From: Bacillota bacterium
Lineage (GTDB): Bacteria; Bacillota; Clostridia; Christensenellales; SZUA-584
Length of the DNA: 64,000 bases
Direction: 5' to 3'
Assembly (NCBI GenBank): GCA_023460085.1
Contig: JAEWRI010000036.1
Location: forward strand, 1-64,000
Shown: positions 42,061-50,094 of the stretch, piece after piece
Layout of the letters: the number at the start of each line of letters is the position of its first letter
Position numbering within the stretch: the first letter of the stretch is position 1
The notes under the pieces: generated by a model
Seen by the model: only the letters and a program-made list of their open reading frames with translations
Database searches by the model: none
Told to the model about the DNA's origin: nothing
Translations under genes and position numbers: made by a program

Positions 42061-43404
42061 ATGACACCGAAGATAGCGCATGGCATTCGGGGCGAAGTGG
42101 TGCTGCCGTGGGACGAGGCATACGGCGAAGCCCGACAGGAATGGAACCGGCGCATTGATAAATTTCCGCGCGCCATCGTGTATTGCGAGAGTAAGCAGGA
42201 CGTATCCCGCAGCATTGAATGGGCGCGCTGCTGCGGCGCGCCGCTGCGCATCCGCGGCGGCGGTCATCACTACGAAGGGTATTCCGTAGGCAACGGCGCC
42301 ATCGTCATTGATTTGTCACGCATGAACGCGGTCGCCCTCGAAGACGGCCTTGTACGCGCGCAGGGCGGCGTCAGCAACGCGGTGCTTTACGCGGCGCTGG
42401 AGCCCACGGGGCTCGCCTTTCCCAGCGGCACCTGCCCCACGGTGTGTGTGTCCGGGCTGACGCAGGCAGGCGGCTGGGGGCTTTCCTGCCGGCTGCTGGG
42501 ACTCGCGTGCGACAGTCTGGAGTCCGCGGAGCTGGTGGACGGATGCGGGCGCGCACTGACGGCCAGTCCGCGGTGCAATCAGGATCTGTTCTGGGCGCTG
42601 CGCGGCGGCGGAGGCGGCAACTTCGGCGTGGTGACGGGGCTTACCTACCGGCTGCCGGAGCTTCGGCCCGAGGTGGTAACGCTGATAGAGCTGTACCGGC
42701 CCGACGCGGACGCGCAGGCGCAGTCGCTGTTCTGGGAGACGTGGCAAACCTGGCTGGAGTGCGCGGATGCGCGCGTCACCCTTCAGGCGTCCATCTACCA
42801 CGCGGCGGAAGAGGGCTTCGCCGTATTCAGCCGCGGCCTGTTTTACGGCACGCCCGACGAAGCGCGGGAGGCCGTGGAGCCGCTGGCGGAGCTGCCGGAG
42901 ATGCAGCCGAGCTTCTCGCCCATGACGTTCTACGAGGCCACGCAGGTCGTCGCGGAGAGCTACCCGCCGTCCGAGAAGTTCAAATCTACGGGCCGCTTTG
43001 TGACGCGCCCCTTCACGCCGGAACAGATTGCGCGCATGGTGGACTCCCTGCGGCGCTATCCCGCAGGCTCCATATTCACGGCGTACTCGCTCTACGCGCT
43101 GGGCGGCCAGACGGCCCGGCACAAGCCCACCGAAACCGCGTTCTTCTTCCGCGACGCGCGCTACATCGCCGGTCTGCAGTCCGTCTGGGAGGACAACGAC
43201 GCCGAGCAGGCAGGCATCGCGTGGGTGGAACAGAACTTTCCGTTTCTGGCCTCGTTCACCGCGGGCTCGTACATCGGCTTCCCCTACAGCAACCTGCGGG
43301 ACTACATGCAGGCCTACTACGGCGGCAACGCCAACCGCCTGCGCCGCGTCAAGCGCATGTACGACCCGTACAACGTATTCTGCTTCCAGCAGAGCATCCG
43401 GTAA
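42061..43404 (+). CDS. FAD-binding oxidoreductase with berberine-bridge (BBE) C-terminus
   Basis: 447 residues. The PCMH-type FAD domain shows LRIRGGGHHYEGYSVGNGAIVIDLSRM; the His in GGGHHYEGYS is the usual covalent flavin attachment site, and GGWGLSCRLLG and RGGGGGNFGVVTG follow. The C-terminal YYGGNANRLRRVKRMYDPYNVFCFQQSI is the BBE tail. Such enzymes oxidise sugars, oligosaccharides or alkaloid-like compounds with oxygen or other acceptors. I prefer the second ATG, 8 bases after GGAGG. It stands alone, so the substrate is unknown. Confidence 0.92.
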   Translation: MTPKIAHGIRGEVVLPWDEAYGEARQEWNRRIDKFPRAIVYCESKQDVSRSIEWARCCGAPLRIRGGGHHYEGYSVGNGAIVIDLSRMNAVALEDGLVRAQGGVSNAVLYAALEPTGLAFPSGTCPTVCVSGLTQAGGWGLSCRLLGLACDSLESAELVDGCGRALTASPRCNQDLFWALRGGGGGNFGVVTGLTYRLPELRPEVVTLIELYRPDADAQAQSLFWETWQTWLECADARVTLQASIYHAAEEGFAVFSRGLFYGTPDEAREAVEPLAELPEMQPSFSPMTFYEATQVVAESYPPSEKFKSTGRFVTRPFTPEQIARMVDSLRRYPAGSIFTAYSLYALGGQTARHKPTETAFFFRDARYIAGLQSVWEDNDAEQAGIAWVEQNFPFLASFTAGSYIGFPYSNLRDYMQAYYGGNANRLRRVKRMYDPYNVFCFQQSIR

Positions 43405-43425
43405 AACTCCCGCAGGGGTATGGCG

Positions 43426-44208
43426 TCATGGTTTGCGGAAGGTGAGGGCGTACAGCTCTCCGCCGCAAACCTCTTCATATTCGTACTCTTTGCAGTACTG
43501 CGCCACAATCTCCGCCGGATTCGCAATTTGCTCCCGCGAATAAAACTGCCCGGTCAGCGTACCGCGGCGGTATGCCTGCCGCACCTTTTCCGTCTCGTCC
43601 GATATCATCAGCAGCGTACCGCTCTTGGCGACGCGCAGCATCTCCCGCACGGCTTTATCGCGGTCGTTGAAGAAGTTGAATCCGCCCGCGGAGTAGACCA
43701 CATCAAAGGCTTCATCCCGAAACGGCAGGCTTTCCGCCTCCGCCTGAATCAGCGCAATCTCCCGGCCAATTTTCTTCATGCGCCGCGCGCACGTTCTCAG
43801 CATGCCCAGCGAAATGTCCACGCCAAAGTACCGCGCCGCCGGATTCAAGTACTTGATGTTCCGGCCCGTGCCCACGGAAATCTCCACCACAAGGTCATTG
43901 TCCGCTATCTTCAGCGCGGAGAGATACTGCATGACGCGGTTCTTTTCCCCGCCGTTTCGGATGCGCGCGTAACCACGCGTAATTGCATCGTACAGCGGCG
44001 CGAAACGGTCGTACATGCGCTGGTACCTGAGGTTGCTGCCGCTTGCCGCGTCGTCCTTCAAAAACCGGATGATGCCGCCGTCGTCAGTATAGCGTTGCCC
44101 GCCGTCCGCCTGCAGCCATTCTTCCGTTTCCTGCCGGATAAGCCGCAGCGGGCTGCCGGTTTGCGGCTGGCGCAGGATATTCAGTATTTCCGCATCCACT
44201 ACAATCAT
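43426..44208 (-). CDS. SAM-dependent methyltransferase with Trm112-like N-terminus
   Basis: 260 residues. The first 50 resemble a Trm112p/UPF0434 segment (ILNILRQPQTGSPLRLI, then DGGIIRFL). The class I methyltransferase core follows: VVEISVGTGRNIKYL (motif I, Ser in place of the usual Gly), YFGVDISLGML, and EAFDVVYSAGGFNFF. It is UbiE/Coq5-like in outline; the substrate is unknown. It converges on the FAD oxidoreductase gene. Confidence 0.88.
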   Translation of the reverse strand: MIVVDAEILNILRQPQTGSPLRLIRQETEEWLQADGGQRYTDDGGIIRFLKDDAASGSNLRYQRMYDRFAPLYDAITRGYARIRNGGEKNRVMQYLSALKIADNDLVVEISVGTGRNIKYLNPAARYFGVDISLGMLRTCARRMKKIGREIALIQAEAESLPFRDEAFDVVYSAGGFNFFNDRDKAVREMLRVAKSGTLLMISDETEKVRQAYRRGTLTGQFYSREQIANPAEIVAQYCKEYEYEEVCGGELYALTFRKP

Positions 44209-44352
44209 CTGCCTTCCCCATATTTCATCGCCCAGTATATACCTTCACCGATGCCCCCGCAAGCCCGCGCCAGGGCGCATCAATACGGGCCCATGCGGCG
44301 GATCCGTCATTGGGTACAACGCCGCCAAGCGTCTGCCCCGCTCGAAAAAAGG

Positions 44353-44381
44353 TAGACAACGGGCAGGTACTGTAATAATAT
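44353..44381 (+). promoter_or_regulatory. Promoter of the SDR gene at 44418
   Basis: TAGACA (44353-44358) and TAATAT (44376-44381), spacer 17 bp, 36 bp before the ATG. Confidence 0.45.
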
Positions 44382-44417
44382 AGCTTCAAACTGATTCTTC
44401 ACAAAGGCGGGACGCGT

Positions 44418-45275
44418 ATGAAGGGGAAAATCGTGCTGGTGACGGGAGCGAACTCCGGGACGGGCAAGGCCACGGCGGCGGCGCTGGCAGACATGGGCGC
44501 GACGGTGGTGATGCTGTGCCGCAGCGAGGAACGCGGGCGGCAGGCGCTGGACGACATACTGCGCACGCCCGGGCGGGACGCGCGGCTGATGCTGTGCGAC
44601 CTTGCCAGCATGCAGAGCATCCGGGAGTTCGCGGCGCACTTCACCGCGGAGTACCCCCGCCTCGACGTGCTGGTGAATAACGCGGGCGTCATCACGCTGG
44701 ACCGGCGCGAAACCTCCGACGGGCTGGAGCTGCAGTTCGGCGTCAACCACATCGGCCACTTCCTGCTGACGCTGCTGCTGCTGAAGCCGCTGATGAATTC
44801 GCCCGAAGGCCGCATCGTGGCGGTGGGCTCCGGCGCGCACAACGCCGGCAAAATCCACTTCGACGACCTCAATCTGCGCCATTACAACGTCGCGCGCTCG
44901 TACTGCCAGTCCAAGCTGGCGATACTCCTCTTCGTGCGGGAACTGGACCGGCGCCTGAAAGCGAAGGGCATTCCTATAACCGTCAACTGCGCGCACCCCG
45001 GCGCGGTGGCCACGCAGATGGGCGTAGACCGCAAAACGCGCTTCGGCAAAACCATCGTCGCCATGCTGAAGCCCTTCTTCCTGACGCCGGAGCAGGGCGC
45101 GCGCACCGCCGTCCGCCTCGCCTCCGATCCCACGCTGGCGAAGACCTCCGGCGAGTACTTCGCGCGCAGCGCGCCGTACCGCTCCTCCAAACGCTCCAAG
45201 GACATGGACGCGGCAAAGCGCCTCTTCGACCTCAGCGAGCAGATTTGCGGGGTCAGGTTTGAGGATAGCGTGTGA
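44418..45275 (+). CDS. SDR-family oxidoreductase (retinol-dehydrogenase-like)
   Basis: 285 residues: TGANSGTGKATAAAL cofactor loop (8-22), NNAGV near 92, catalytic Ser in VGSGAH and YCQSK (Tyr/Lys) near 155, then NCAHPGAVATQMG. The layout resembles the retinol dehydrogenase/WW-domain oxidoreductase subgroup, which is common in Gram-positive genomes with unassigned substrates. Monocistronic with its own promoter. Confidence 0.9.
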   Translation: MKGKIVLVTGANSGTGKATAAALADMGATVVMLCRSEERGRQALDDILRTPGRDARLMLCDLASMQSIREFAAHFTAEYPRLDVLVNNAGVITLDRRETSDGLELQFGVNHIGHFLLTLLLLKPLMNSPEGRIVAVGSGAHNAGKIHFDDLNLRHYNVARSYCQSKLAILLFVRELDRRLKAKGIPITVNCAHPGAVATQMGVDRKTRFGKTIVAMLKPFFLTPEQGARTAVRLASDPTLAKTSGEYFARSAPYRSSKRSKDMDAAKRLFDLSEQICGVRFEDSV

Positions 45276-45670
45276 GCCTGTAAACTGAGTTGTAACGATT
45301 GATATGTTTCAGCAAAGAACCAGTGAGAATCTTCGAGATTATTCCTTCTCTTTTTGCCTTTTCCGTACGAGCGGCAACGTGATTGCGAAAGATTAATCAG
45401 AATGAGTACAAGGCTTACCTCATATTTGCAATGAAAAACCACAAAGAAAATCATCACCAAGAGAAATGCGGCACCTGATAAAAGCATACACCAAGGATAT
45501 TATTTGGAGTGTTTTCAACATATCCATACCATCCGGTAATAGTATTCTACCATCCCGTACCGCACTTTATATTTCCACATCGAGATAATTATGTATATAA
45601 TATCGATTGCATCTGTCGTGGGAGAGAAAATATAGATAATTTTTACATGAACCGCAAAGGTAGCTATCCG
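45276..45670. other. AT-rich non-coding stretch
   Basis: About 395 bp, AT-rich relative to the neighbours, with no gene I can support. On the minus strand a short open frame with a hydrophobic start (from 45487) runs antisense into the SDR gene and has no convincing ribosome site; it could be a decayed gene end. Confidence 0.4.
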
Positions 45671-45698
45671 AAAAATTAAAGCCGCTCTTTGCGGCTAT
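45671..45698 (-). terminator. Terminator of the 63-residue gene
   Basis: On the minus strand AGCCGC and GCGGCT close a 5-base loop and are followed by TTTAATTTTT, just after the stop. Confidence 0.8.
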
Positions 45699-45704
45699 GC
45701 ATAA

Positions 45705-45896
45705 CTATTCTTTCTTCTTCAATTTATGTTTATCTATTCTACCCAAGATAGCTGTAGTGGTGGCTTGTATTTCGTCCTTCTTATGATAAGTAGAAATAGA
45801 TAACAGTTTCCACCCAGCATTCAGCCAATAGTTGATTGCTTCTTCCCCACCTGTAAATACTACAGGCTTAACTTCAGTAAATTGAGTATAGTCCAT
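45705..45896 (-). CDS. Small hypothetical protein
   Basis: 63 residues, AT-rich codons, containing GGEEAINYWLNAGWKLLSIS and a basic C-terminus. It has a full expression unit: promoter at 45931-45960, AAAGGA 8 bases before the ATG and a terminator after the stop. The GWKLL segment recalls small DUF4177-like or phage proteins, but I cannot assign a family. Confidence 0.7.
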   Translation of the reverse strand: MDYTQFTEVKPVVFTGGEEAINYWLNAGWKLLSISTYHKKDEIQATTTAILGRIDKHKLKKKE

Positions 45897-45930
45897 TCAG
45901 TAATTCCTTTCTTCGTTTTTATATATTGAC

Positions 45931-45960
45931 ATTTTAATTGAAAACGTTAGTACTAGTCAA
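45931..45960 (-). promoter_or_regulatory. Promoter of the 63-residue gene
   Basis: Minus strand: TTGACT (45955-45960), TAAAAT (45931-45936), spacer 18 bp. The DNA between 45961 and 46129 shows no gene. Confidence 0.6.
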
Positions 45961-46129
45961 TTCTGCCGTGAATTGAAAAGAGGGATGGTAATAAAAACGT
46001 GTTTCTGAAAAATGCAAAAAAAGGCTACAGGGCGTATGCTATCAGCTACGGCCTCATATTTAGTGCAAACAATACACACGAAGTAACCGCATAGCGAATG
46101 GGTGGTCCAGCACGTTGATTATTAGCGAC

Positions 46130-46816
46130 TCACCCCATACAAATCCCATACACCTCCGCGAGGCTCGTCACCGTGTACGTGCTGCGGATGTCCGCGGGGC
46201 ATTCGCGCCCCCGGGTGTTCAGCCAGCAGGTGTCAATGCCGGCCAGCATGCCGCCCCGGATGTCGGTGGCGGGAGAGTCCCCGATGATCAGCGCCTCCGC
46301 TTTGTGAAAGCCCTCGATATGGCCCGCCACGTAGTCGAAGAACCGCGGTGAGGGCTTCTGATATCCGATGCTCTGGGAATCGAAAACGGCCTCGAAGAAT
46401 TCCGCGAGGCCGGATTTTTGCATACGCCTTTGCTGCGTCTGCGTGATGCCGTTGGTGACGGCAAACAGCCGGTGCGACGCCGACAGGCTCTGGCACAGCT
46501 CCAGCGCGCCCTCCATCAACTGCGCGCCCTCGCCCAGCAGCGCGCGGTATTCGTCCTCCCACGCCGCGCCGTCCGCCTGCACGCCCAGCCGCCGCATGGT
46601 CTCGGAGAACCGGGTGTTCAGCACCTGCTCCAGCGCAATCTCACCCGCCTCATAGTCGGCCCACAGCTGCCGGTTGACAGCGTTGTACACGCGGAACCGC
46701 TCATCCGTCAGCGGCATGCCGTGAAGCGCGAACAGCGCGCCCAGCGACTCCGCCTCGTTCGCGCCGAAATCCAGCAGCGTATCATCCAAATCGAACAGCA
46801 GCAGTTTGTATCGCAT
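46130..46816 (-). CDS. HAD-family nucleotidase, YjjG type
   Basis: 228 residues starting MRYKLLLFDLDDTLLDF, with the nucleophile and acid/base Asp in DLDDT (9-13), TNG (motif II), KPSPRFFDY (motif III Lys) and IGDSPATDIRGG (motif IV). The size and cap match the YjjG-type pyrimidine 5'-nucleotidases that remove non-canonical nucleotides. The ATG is 5 bp after the transporter stop, with GGGTGAGGGG as ribosome site, so they are co-transcribed. Confidence 0.9.
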   Translation of the reverse strand: MRYKLLLFDLDDTLLDFGANEAESLGALFALHGMPLTDERFRVYNAVNRQLWADYEAGEIALEQVLNTRFSETMRRLGVQADGAAWEDEYRALLGEGAQLMEGALELCQSLSASHRLFAVTNGITQTQQRRMQKSGLAEFFEAVFDSQSIGYQKPSPRFFDYVAGHIEGFHKAEALIIGDSPATDIRGGMLAGIDTCWLNTRGRECPADIRSTYTVTSLAEVYGICMG

Positions 46817-46821
46817 GCCCC

Positions 46822-47247
46822 TCACCCGTTCACCAGCACCAGCCCGCCCAGGCACAGCGCGATGCCGATCATCTGCTTTACGCTGACGCTCTCCTTGAAC
46901 AGCAGCGCGCCCACGCCCACCATCACCAGCGCCACCAGCGTGTTGGCCACCAGCGGCCCCACGCTCACCTTCCAGCCCGCGCGGTACAGGTAGATGAAGC
47001 CCGTCTCCAGCCCGACGATGGCAAGGCCCAGCACAAGGCTCGTCCAGTTCAGCCGCGAGAAGCTCTCCCCCAGCGTCTTGCCCTGCGCCGTGGCGAAGTA
47101 GCCCACCAAAGTCACCGCCGCCCCCGCGAGATAGGTGATGGTCAGCGACAGAAACGCGTTCGCGCTGCCGGGCGTCTGCTTGGCCACGATGTGATAGACG
47201 GTATTCGAAACGACGATCAGCACAAGCGGCCAGATATAACTCCACAT
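46822..47247 (-). CDS. EamA/DMT-superfamily transporter, half-size
   Basis: 141 residues with four to five helices: SYIWPLVLIVVSNTVYHIVAK, NAFLSLTITYLAGAAVTLVGY, LVLGLAIVGLETGFIYLYRAG, LVANTLVALVMVGVGALLF and a last IGIALCLGGLVLVN. It corresponds to a single EamA repeat, so it should act as a dimer. The substrate is unknown. The start at MWSYIW follows a GGGGG site; the promoter and a promoter-proximal hairpin lie 50-120 bp upstream. Confidence 0.85.
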   Translation of the reverse strand: MWSYIWPLVLIVVSNTVYHIVAKQTPGSANAFLSLTITYLAGAAVTLVGYFATAQGKTLGESFSRLNWTSLVLGLAIVGLETGFIYLYRAGWKVSVGPLVANTLVALVMVGVGALLFKESVSVKQMIGIALCLGGLVLVNG

Positions 47248-47295
47248 GGCAATACCCCCATACAGCCGCGGAAAGCGCGCGCCCCCGAGGCGACG

Positions 47296-47364
47296 AATTA
47301 AAAAGCCGCCCGTCCAAGGCGGCTGCTGATACCGATTATACGGCGCGCTGTGTCGTCCCGTCAA
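47296..47364 (-). promoter_or_regulatory. Promoter followed at once by a terminator hairpin (attenuator-like)
   Basis: Minus strand: TTGACG (47359-47364) and TATAAT (47335-47340), spacer 18 bp. About 6-25 bases after the expected start, GCCGCC and GGCGGC form a hairpin (47305-47323) followed directly by TTTTTAA. A transcript from this promoter would meet a terminator before reaching the transporter gene. Confidence 0.6.
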
Positions 47365-47644
47365 GCCCCGGCGCTTCTCCCTCGCGCGCGGCTGACGATC
47401 GCCCCCGTGCTTTTGGGGTACATACTCCTTCGGCTTCCTCTGCCATCCAAAGCCTTCCCCTGGAGTTACCACCCCGCATAGCCTTCGTCTTTGCGGGGGC
47501 CCCGGTGGAAAGGTGCCCGGCACGACATCACAGATGGCGTGCAAGGGCGGATGAGGTGTAAACCCAACGCCTCACAGCACCCTTCCGTCCGGCCATCGGC
47601 CCTTCGGCCCGCCGCCCGTCCCCAGCCTTCTACTCCGCCAGCCC
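47365..47644. other. Non-coding GC-rich gap
   Basis: 280 bp between the rhodanese gene end and the transporter promoter. It contains several short hairpins (for example CCCGCA...TGCGGG at 47473-47497) but no supported gene. Confidence 0.4.
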
Positions 47645-48118
47645 TCAGCCCGTCACCGTATCGTACGGCCAGCTCTGAATGCCGCCCAAATCGTATACCG
47701 CCGTGTACCCCATGTCCGCAAGCTCCTCCGCCGCGATGGCGCTGCGCCGTCCGCTGCGGCAGTACACCACAATCGTCGTATCCTTATCGGCGGGCAGCTC
47801 GTCCGTGCGGGCCGCTATCTCGTCGTACGGCAGCAGCTGGGCACCTTCGATGTGGCCCTCCGCGAATTCCTCCGGTGTGCGCACGTCCAGCAGCACCACG
47901 CCCTGCGTCTCCAGCAGCGCCAGCGCGTCCTCCGGAGCTATTTGCTGCCACGCGGCGGCGGCATCCGCCGTGCCCTCCGCCGTTGCCGAGGTCTGCGCAG
48001 ACGGCGTCACGCTGCCGGACGAAACGCTGTCCGCGGTCTCATCGGTCCGCGCAGACGGCGCGCAGCCCGCCAGCAGCGCGGCGGACAATATCGCCGCAAT
48101 CCATGCCCCTTTTTTCAT
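47645..48118 (-). CDS. Rhodanese-domain lipoprotein
   Basis: 157 residues. A lipoprotein signal ends LLAGC (Cys19), then a Ser/Thr/Ala linker to about 60 and a single rhodanese domain with LLDVRTPEEFAEGHIEGA and the active-site loop CRSGRRS. The Cys suits sulfur transfer at the outer membrane face. It has a GGAGGGG site before the ATG and no obvious operon partner. Confidence 0.92.
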   Translation of the reverse strand: MKKGAWIAAILSAALLAGCAPSARTDETADSVSSGSVTPSAQTSATAEGTADAAAAWQQIAPEDALALLETQGVVLLDVRTPEEFAEGHIEGAQLLPYDEIAARTDELPADKDTTIVVYCRSGRRSAIAAEELADMGYTAVYDLGGIQSWPYDTVTG

Positions 48119-48266
48119 GGTTGTCCCCTCCTTTTTTCAAAGCATAGCAGATACGCGCCCGTGCCGCCGTGAGTTTGTCACCAACGCGCGCGGCACGCCC
48201 GTTTTATTCACACTTTATTTACGTAAACTTTATTGATCTTTGCGTCCCCGGCTGAGATAATAAATT

Positions 48267-48336
48267 TGCGAGGGCACCACAGCAATCATCAATTTTTTCC
48301 TCCATTACCGGGCTGGCAACAGCCCGGTTTTGTTTT
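48267..48336 (+). ncRNA. Candidate small RNA 1
   Basis: TTGATC (48233-48238) and GATAAT (48256-48261) are 17 bp apart. The transcript would carry TTTTCCTCC (48295-48303), complementary to Shine-Dalgarno sequences, and end at CCGGGCT/AGCCCGG (48308-48327) with a T-run. Start and function are inferred. Confidence 0.5.
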
Positions 48337-48432
48337 CGCGGTTTTTTCGTTTGCGCCAAAAAACGCGTATTTATTCACCCAATATTCACATCGCGTTGAT
48401 ATGGGCTTTAGGTTGCCCGGCGATAATAAGCT

Positions 48433-48494
48433 TGTCAACAATCTTTTTCATTATTTTCCTCCATTACCGGGTCGATAACGGCCCGGTTTTGTTG
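48433..48494 (+). ncRNA. Candidate small RNA 2
   Basis: TTGATA (48396-48401), GATAAT (48422-48427; spacer 20 bp), TTTTCCTCC (48454-48462) and terminator CCGGGTC/GGCCCGG (48467-48486) with T-run. The same order as unit 1. Confidence 0.5.
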
Positions 48495-48594
48495 TTCCGC
48501 TGTTTTTTTCGGATTCCGCAAAAAACGTGCATTTATTTACCCAATGTTCACATAAAGTTGATAGGGGCTTAAGATAATGCGGCAATAATAAGAC

Positions 48595-48659
48595 TGTCAA
48601 CAATCTTTCTTCATTATTTTCCTCCCTTTTTTGTGGGCCAGCAATGGCCCTGTTTTATT
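48595..48659 (+). ncRNA. Candidate small RNA 3
   Basis: TTGATA (48558-48563), AATAAT (48584-48589), TTTTCCTCC (48617-48625) and terminator GGGCCA/TGGCCC (48635-48650) followed by TGTTTTATT. The least similar of the three in its stem. Confidence 0.5.
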
Positions 48660-48705
48660 GCCGCGCGGGAAATGTGGCGCGACGCTGGTTATTTTACACA
48701 AATGA

Positions 48706-48714
48706 TGGTATACT
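48706..48714 (+). promoter_or_regulatory. Extended -10 promoter of the NYN gene
   Basis: TGGTATACT is an extended -10 element 27 bp before the ATG at 48741; no clear -35 box. Confidence 0.45.
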
Positions 48715-48740
48715 CATATCAGAAATAAACAGGGGGTTAT

Positions 48741-49925
48741 ATGGAAAACGACAGACGAATTGCCGTACTGATAGACGCCGACAACGTGTCTGAGAAATAC
48801 GTCAAGTTCATATTCGATGAGATATCGAATCACGGCACGCCTACCTACAAGCGCATTTACGGGGACTGGACACGCCCGCAGTTCGCTTCGTGGAAATCGG
48901 TGCTGTTAAATTACTCGATTATTCCGATACAGCAGTACAACTACACCACCGGCAAGAATTCCACCGACGCCGCACTCATCATAGACGCCATGGACATACT
49001 CTATTCGGAGAATGTCGACGGCTTCTGCATCGTCTCCAGCGACAGCGACTTTACGCGGCTTGCCGCGCGCCTGCGCGAGTCGGGCATGTACGTGCTGGGC
49101 ATGGGCGAAAAGAAGACGCCCACGCCCTTCATCTCCGCCTGCGAGGTATTCAAATACCTCGAGGTGCTGGCGAATCCGCCCGCGCCGCCGCGCGAGGGCA
49201 CCGAGGAAGGCGCGCACGATACCACGCCCAAAACGGGCATGGCCAACAAAGAAAAGCTTGCCGAGGCCGTGCGCCTCGTCGTGGAGGAGAACTCCGACGA
49301 GGACGGCTGGGTGTACATGGGCGCGGTCGGCAAGATGCTCAGCAAGCGCTTCCCGGACTTCGACACGCGCAACTACGGCTTTTCCAAGCTGACGCCGCTC
49401 ATCTCGTCGCTGAAGCACTTCGAAATTCAGTCGCGCCGCACGAGCAACCCCAATGTGGTGTTCAAGTACATCCGCAACAAGGACAGCGCCAACAAGGATA
49501 GCGGCAAGGACAGTGCCAACAAGGACAGCGGCAACAAGGACAGCGCCAACAAGGACAGCGGCAACAAGGACGGCGCCAACAAGGATAGCAGCAAGGATAA
49601 CCGCGACAACAGCAGCAAGGAAGCCGTACGCGAGAGCGCCGCTGGCACCAGGGACGCGGGCCGCGACAACGGCAAGGAGGCCGTCGCGGTGGTCAGCGCG
49701 ACCGTCGTTCCCACGCCTGCCGAACCGGGGGCCGTGGTTCCGACTGCCGAGCCCGCGGCCAAGCCGCGCGGCAGAAGGCGCGGAAGCCGGGGCGGCCAGA
49801 AGAAATCCGCCGCCAAGGAGAAGGCCGCCGCGAAGGAGCAGGCCGCAAAAGAGCAGGCCGCGGGCGAACCGCCCGCCATGGAGTCTGCCGATCAGCCGCC
49901 CGTCCCGGAAAACGAACAGCCATAA
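48741..49925 (+). CDS. NYN-domain ribonuclease with OST-HTH/LOTUS domain and basic repeat tail
   Basis: 394 residues. Residues 1-140 form a NYN (PIN-like, LabA type) domain: VLIDADNVS, STDAALIIDAMDILY and SSDSDFTRLA supply the acidic metal site. Residues about 170-250 are an OST-HTH RNA-binding domain (LAEAVRLVVEENSDEDGWVY, then LISSLKHFEI). The tail has NKDSANKDSG repeats, encoded by near-identical DNA at 49480-49600, then an RGRRRGSRGGQKK basic region and Ala/Lys/Gln heptads. The architecture points to RNA degradation or regulation. It is preceded by three candidate small RNAs. Confidence 0.92.
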   Translation: MENDRRIAVLIDADNVSEKYVKFIFDEISNHGTPTYKRIYGDWTRPQFASWKSVLLNYSIIPIQQYNYTTGKNSTDAALIIDAMDILYSENVDGFCIVSSDSDFTRLAARLRESGMYVLGMGEKKTPTPFISACEVFKYLEVLANPPAPPREGTEEGAHDTTPKTGMANKEKLAEAVRLVVEENSDEDGWVYMGAVGKMLSKRFPDFDTRNYGFSKLTPLISSLKHFEIQSRRTSNPNVVFKYIRNKDSANKDSGKDSANKDSGNKDSANKDSGNKDGANKDSSKDNRDNSSKEAVRESAAGTRDAGRDNGKEAVAVVSATVVPTPAEPGAVVPTAEPAAKPRGRRRGSRGGQKKSAAKEKAAAKEQAAKEQAAGEPPAMESADQPPVPENEQP

Positions 49926-49930
49926 GCGAA

Positions 49931-49959
49931 AAGCGCGGATCTGCCGCGCTTTTGTTTTG
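49931..49959 (+). terminator. Terminator of the NYN gene
   Basis: AGCGCGG (49932-49938) and CCGCGCT (49944-49950), then TTTGTTTTG. Confidence 0.85.
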
Positions 49960-50011
49960 CGCAGCTCCCGGTTTGGCGCGGTATCTGTCCCTGCCGCCCG
50001 CGCAAAAAATG

Positions 50012-50039
50012 TTACGGGAACCCGGTTTTATGGTATCAT
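50012..50039 (+). promoter_or_regulatory. Possible promoter of the gene at 50095
   Basis: TTACGG and TATCAT with a 16-bp spacer, 55 bp upstream of the ATG. GGGAGG precedes the start. Confidence 0.35.
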
Positions 50040-50094
50040 ATGGCTGTACACAAGAATCGATACTGTCACGCTCACCCATTGGGAGGATAGTGAA

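Larger units (their letters stand above)
48206..48660 (+). repeat. Three tandem small-RNA-like units
   Basis: Three diverged copies with a period near 162-165 bp. Each has TTATT(C/T)AC, then TTGAT(A/C), an ATAAT box, a CAATC segment, TTTTCCTCC, and a GC stem followed by TTTTG. The terminator stem sequences differ but keep pairing. They end just before the NYN protein gene. Confidence 0.75.

Noticed and set aside
44882..45487. Minus-strand ORF with a hydrophobic N-terminus
   Set aside because: It runs antisense through the SDR gene; only the first 60 codons lie in free DNA and no ribosome site supports the start.
46817..47544. Longer N-terminal forms of the nucleotidase and the transporter
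   Set aside because: The extra residues read through the neighbouring gene out of phase or through the promoter and hairpin region; the internal starts have ribosome sites and match family N-termini.
47296..47644. Riboswitch upstream of the EamA-type transporter
   Set aside because: The hairpin lies too close to the promoter to leave room for an aptamer, and no known aptamer motif was recognised further upstream.
49453..50094. N-terminal extension of the 533-residue protein
   Set aside because: It overlaps the NYN gene in another frame and is low-complexity Ala/Arg/Thr; the ATG at 50095 has a good GGGAGG site.
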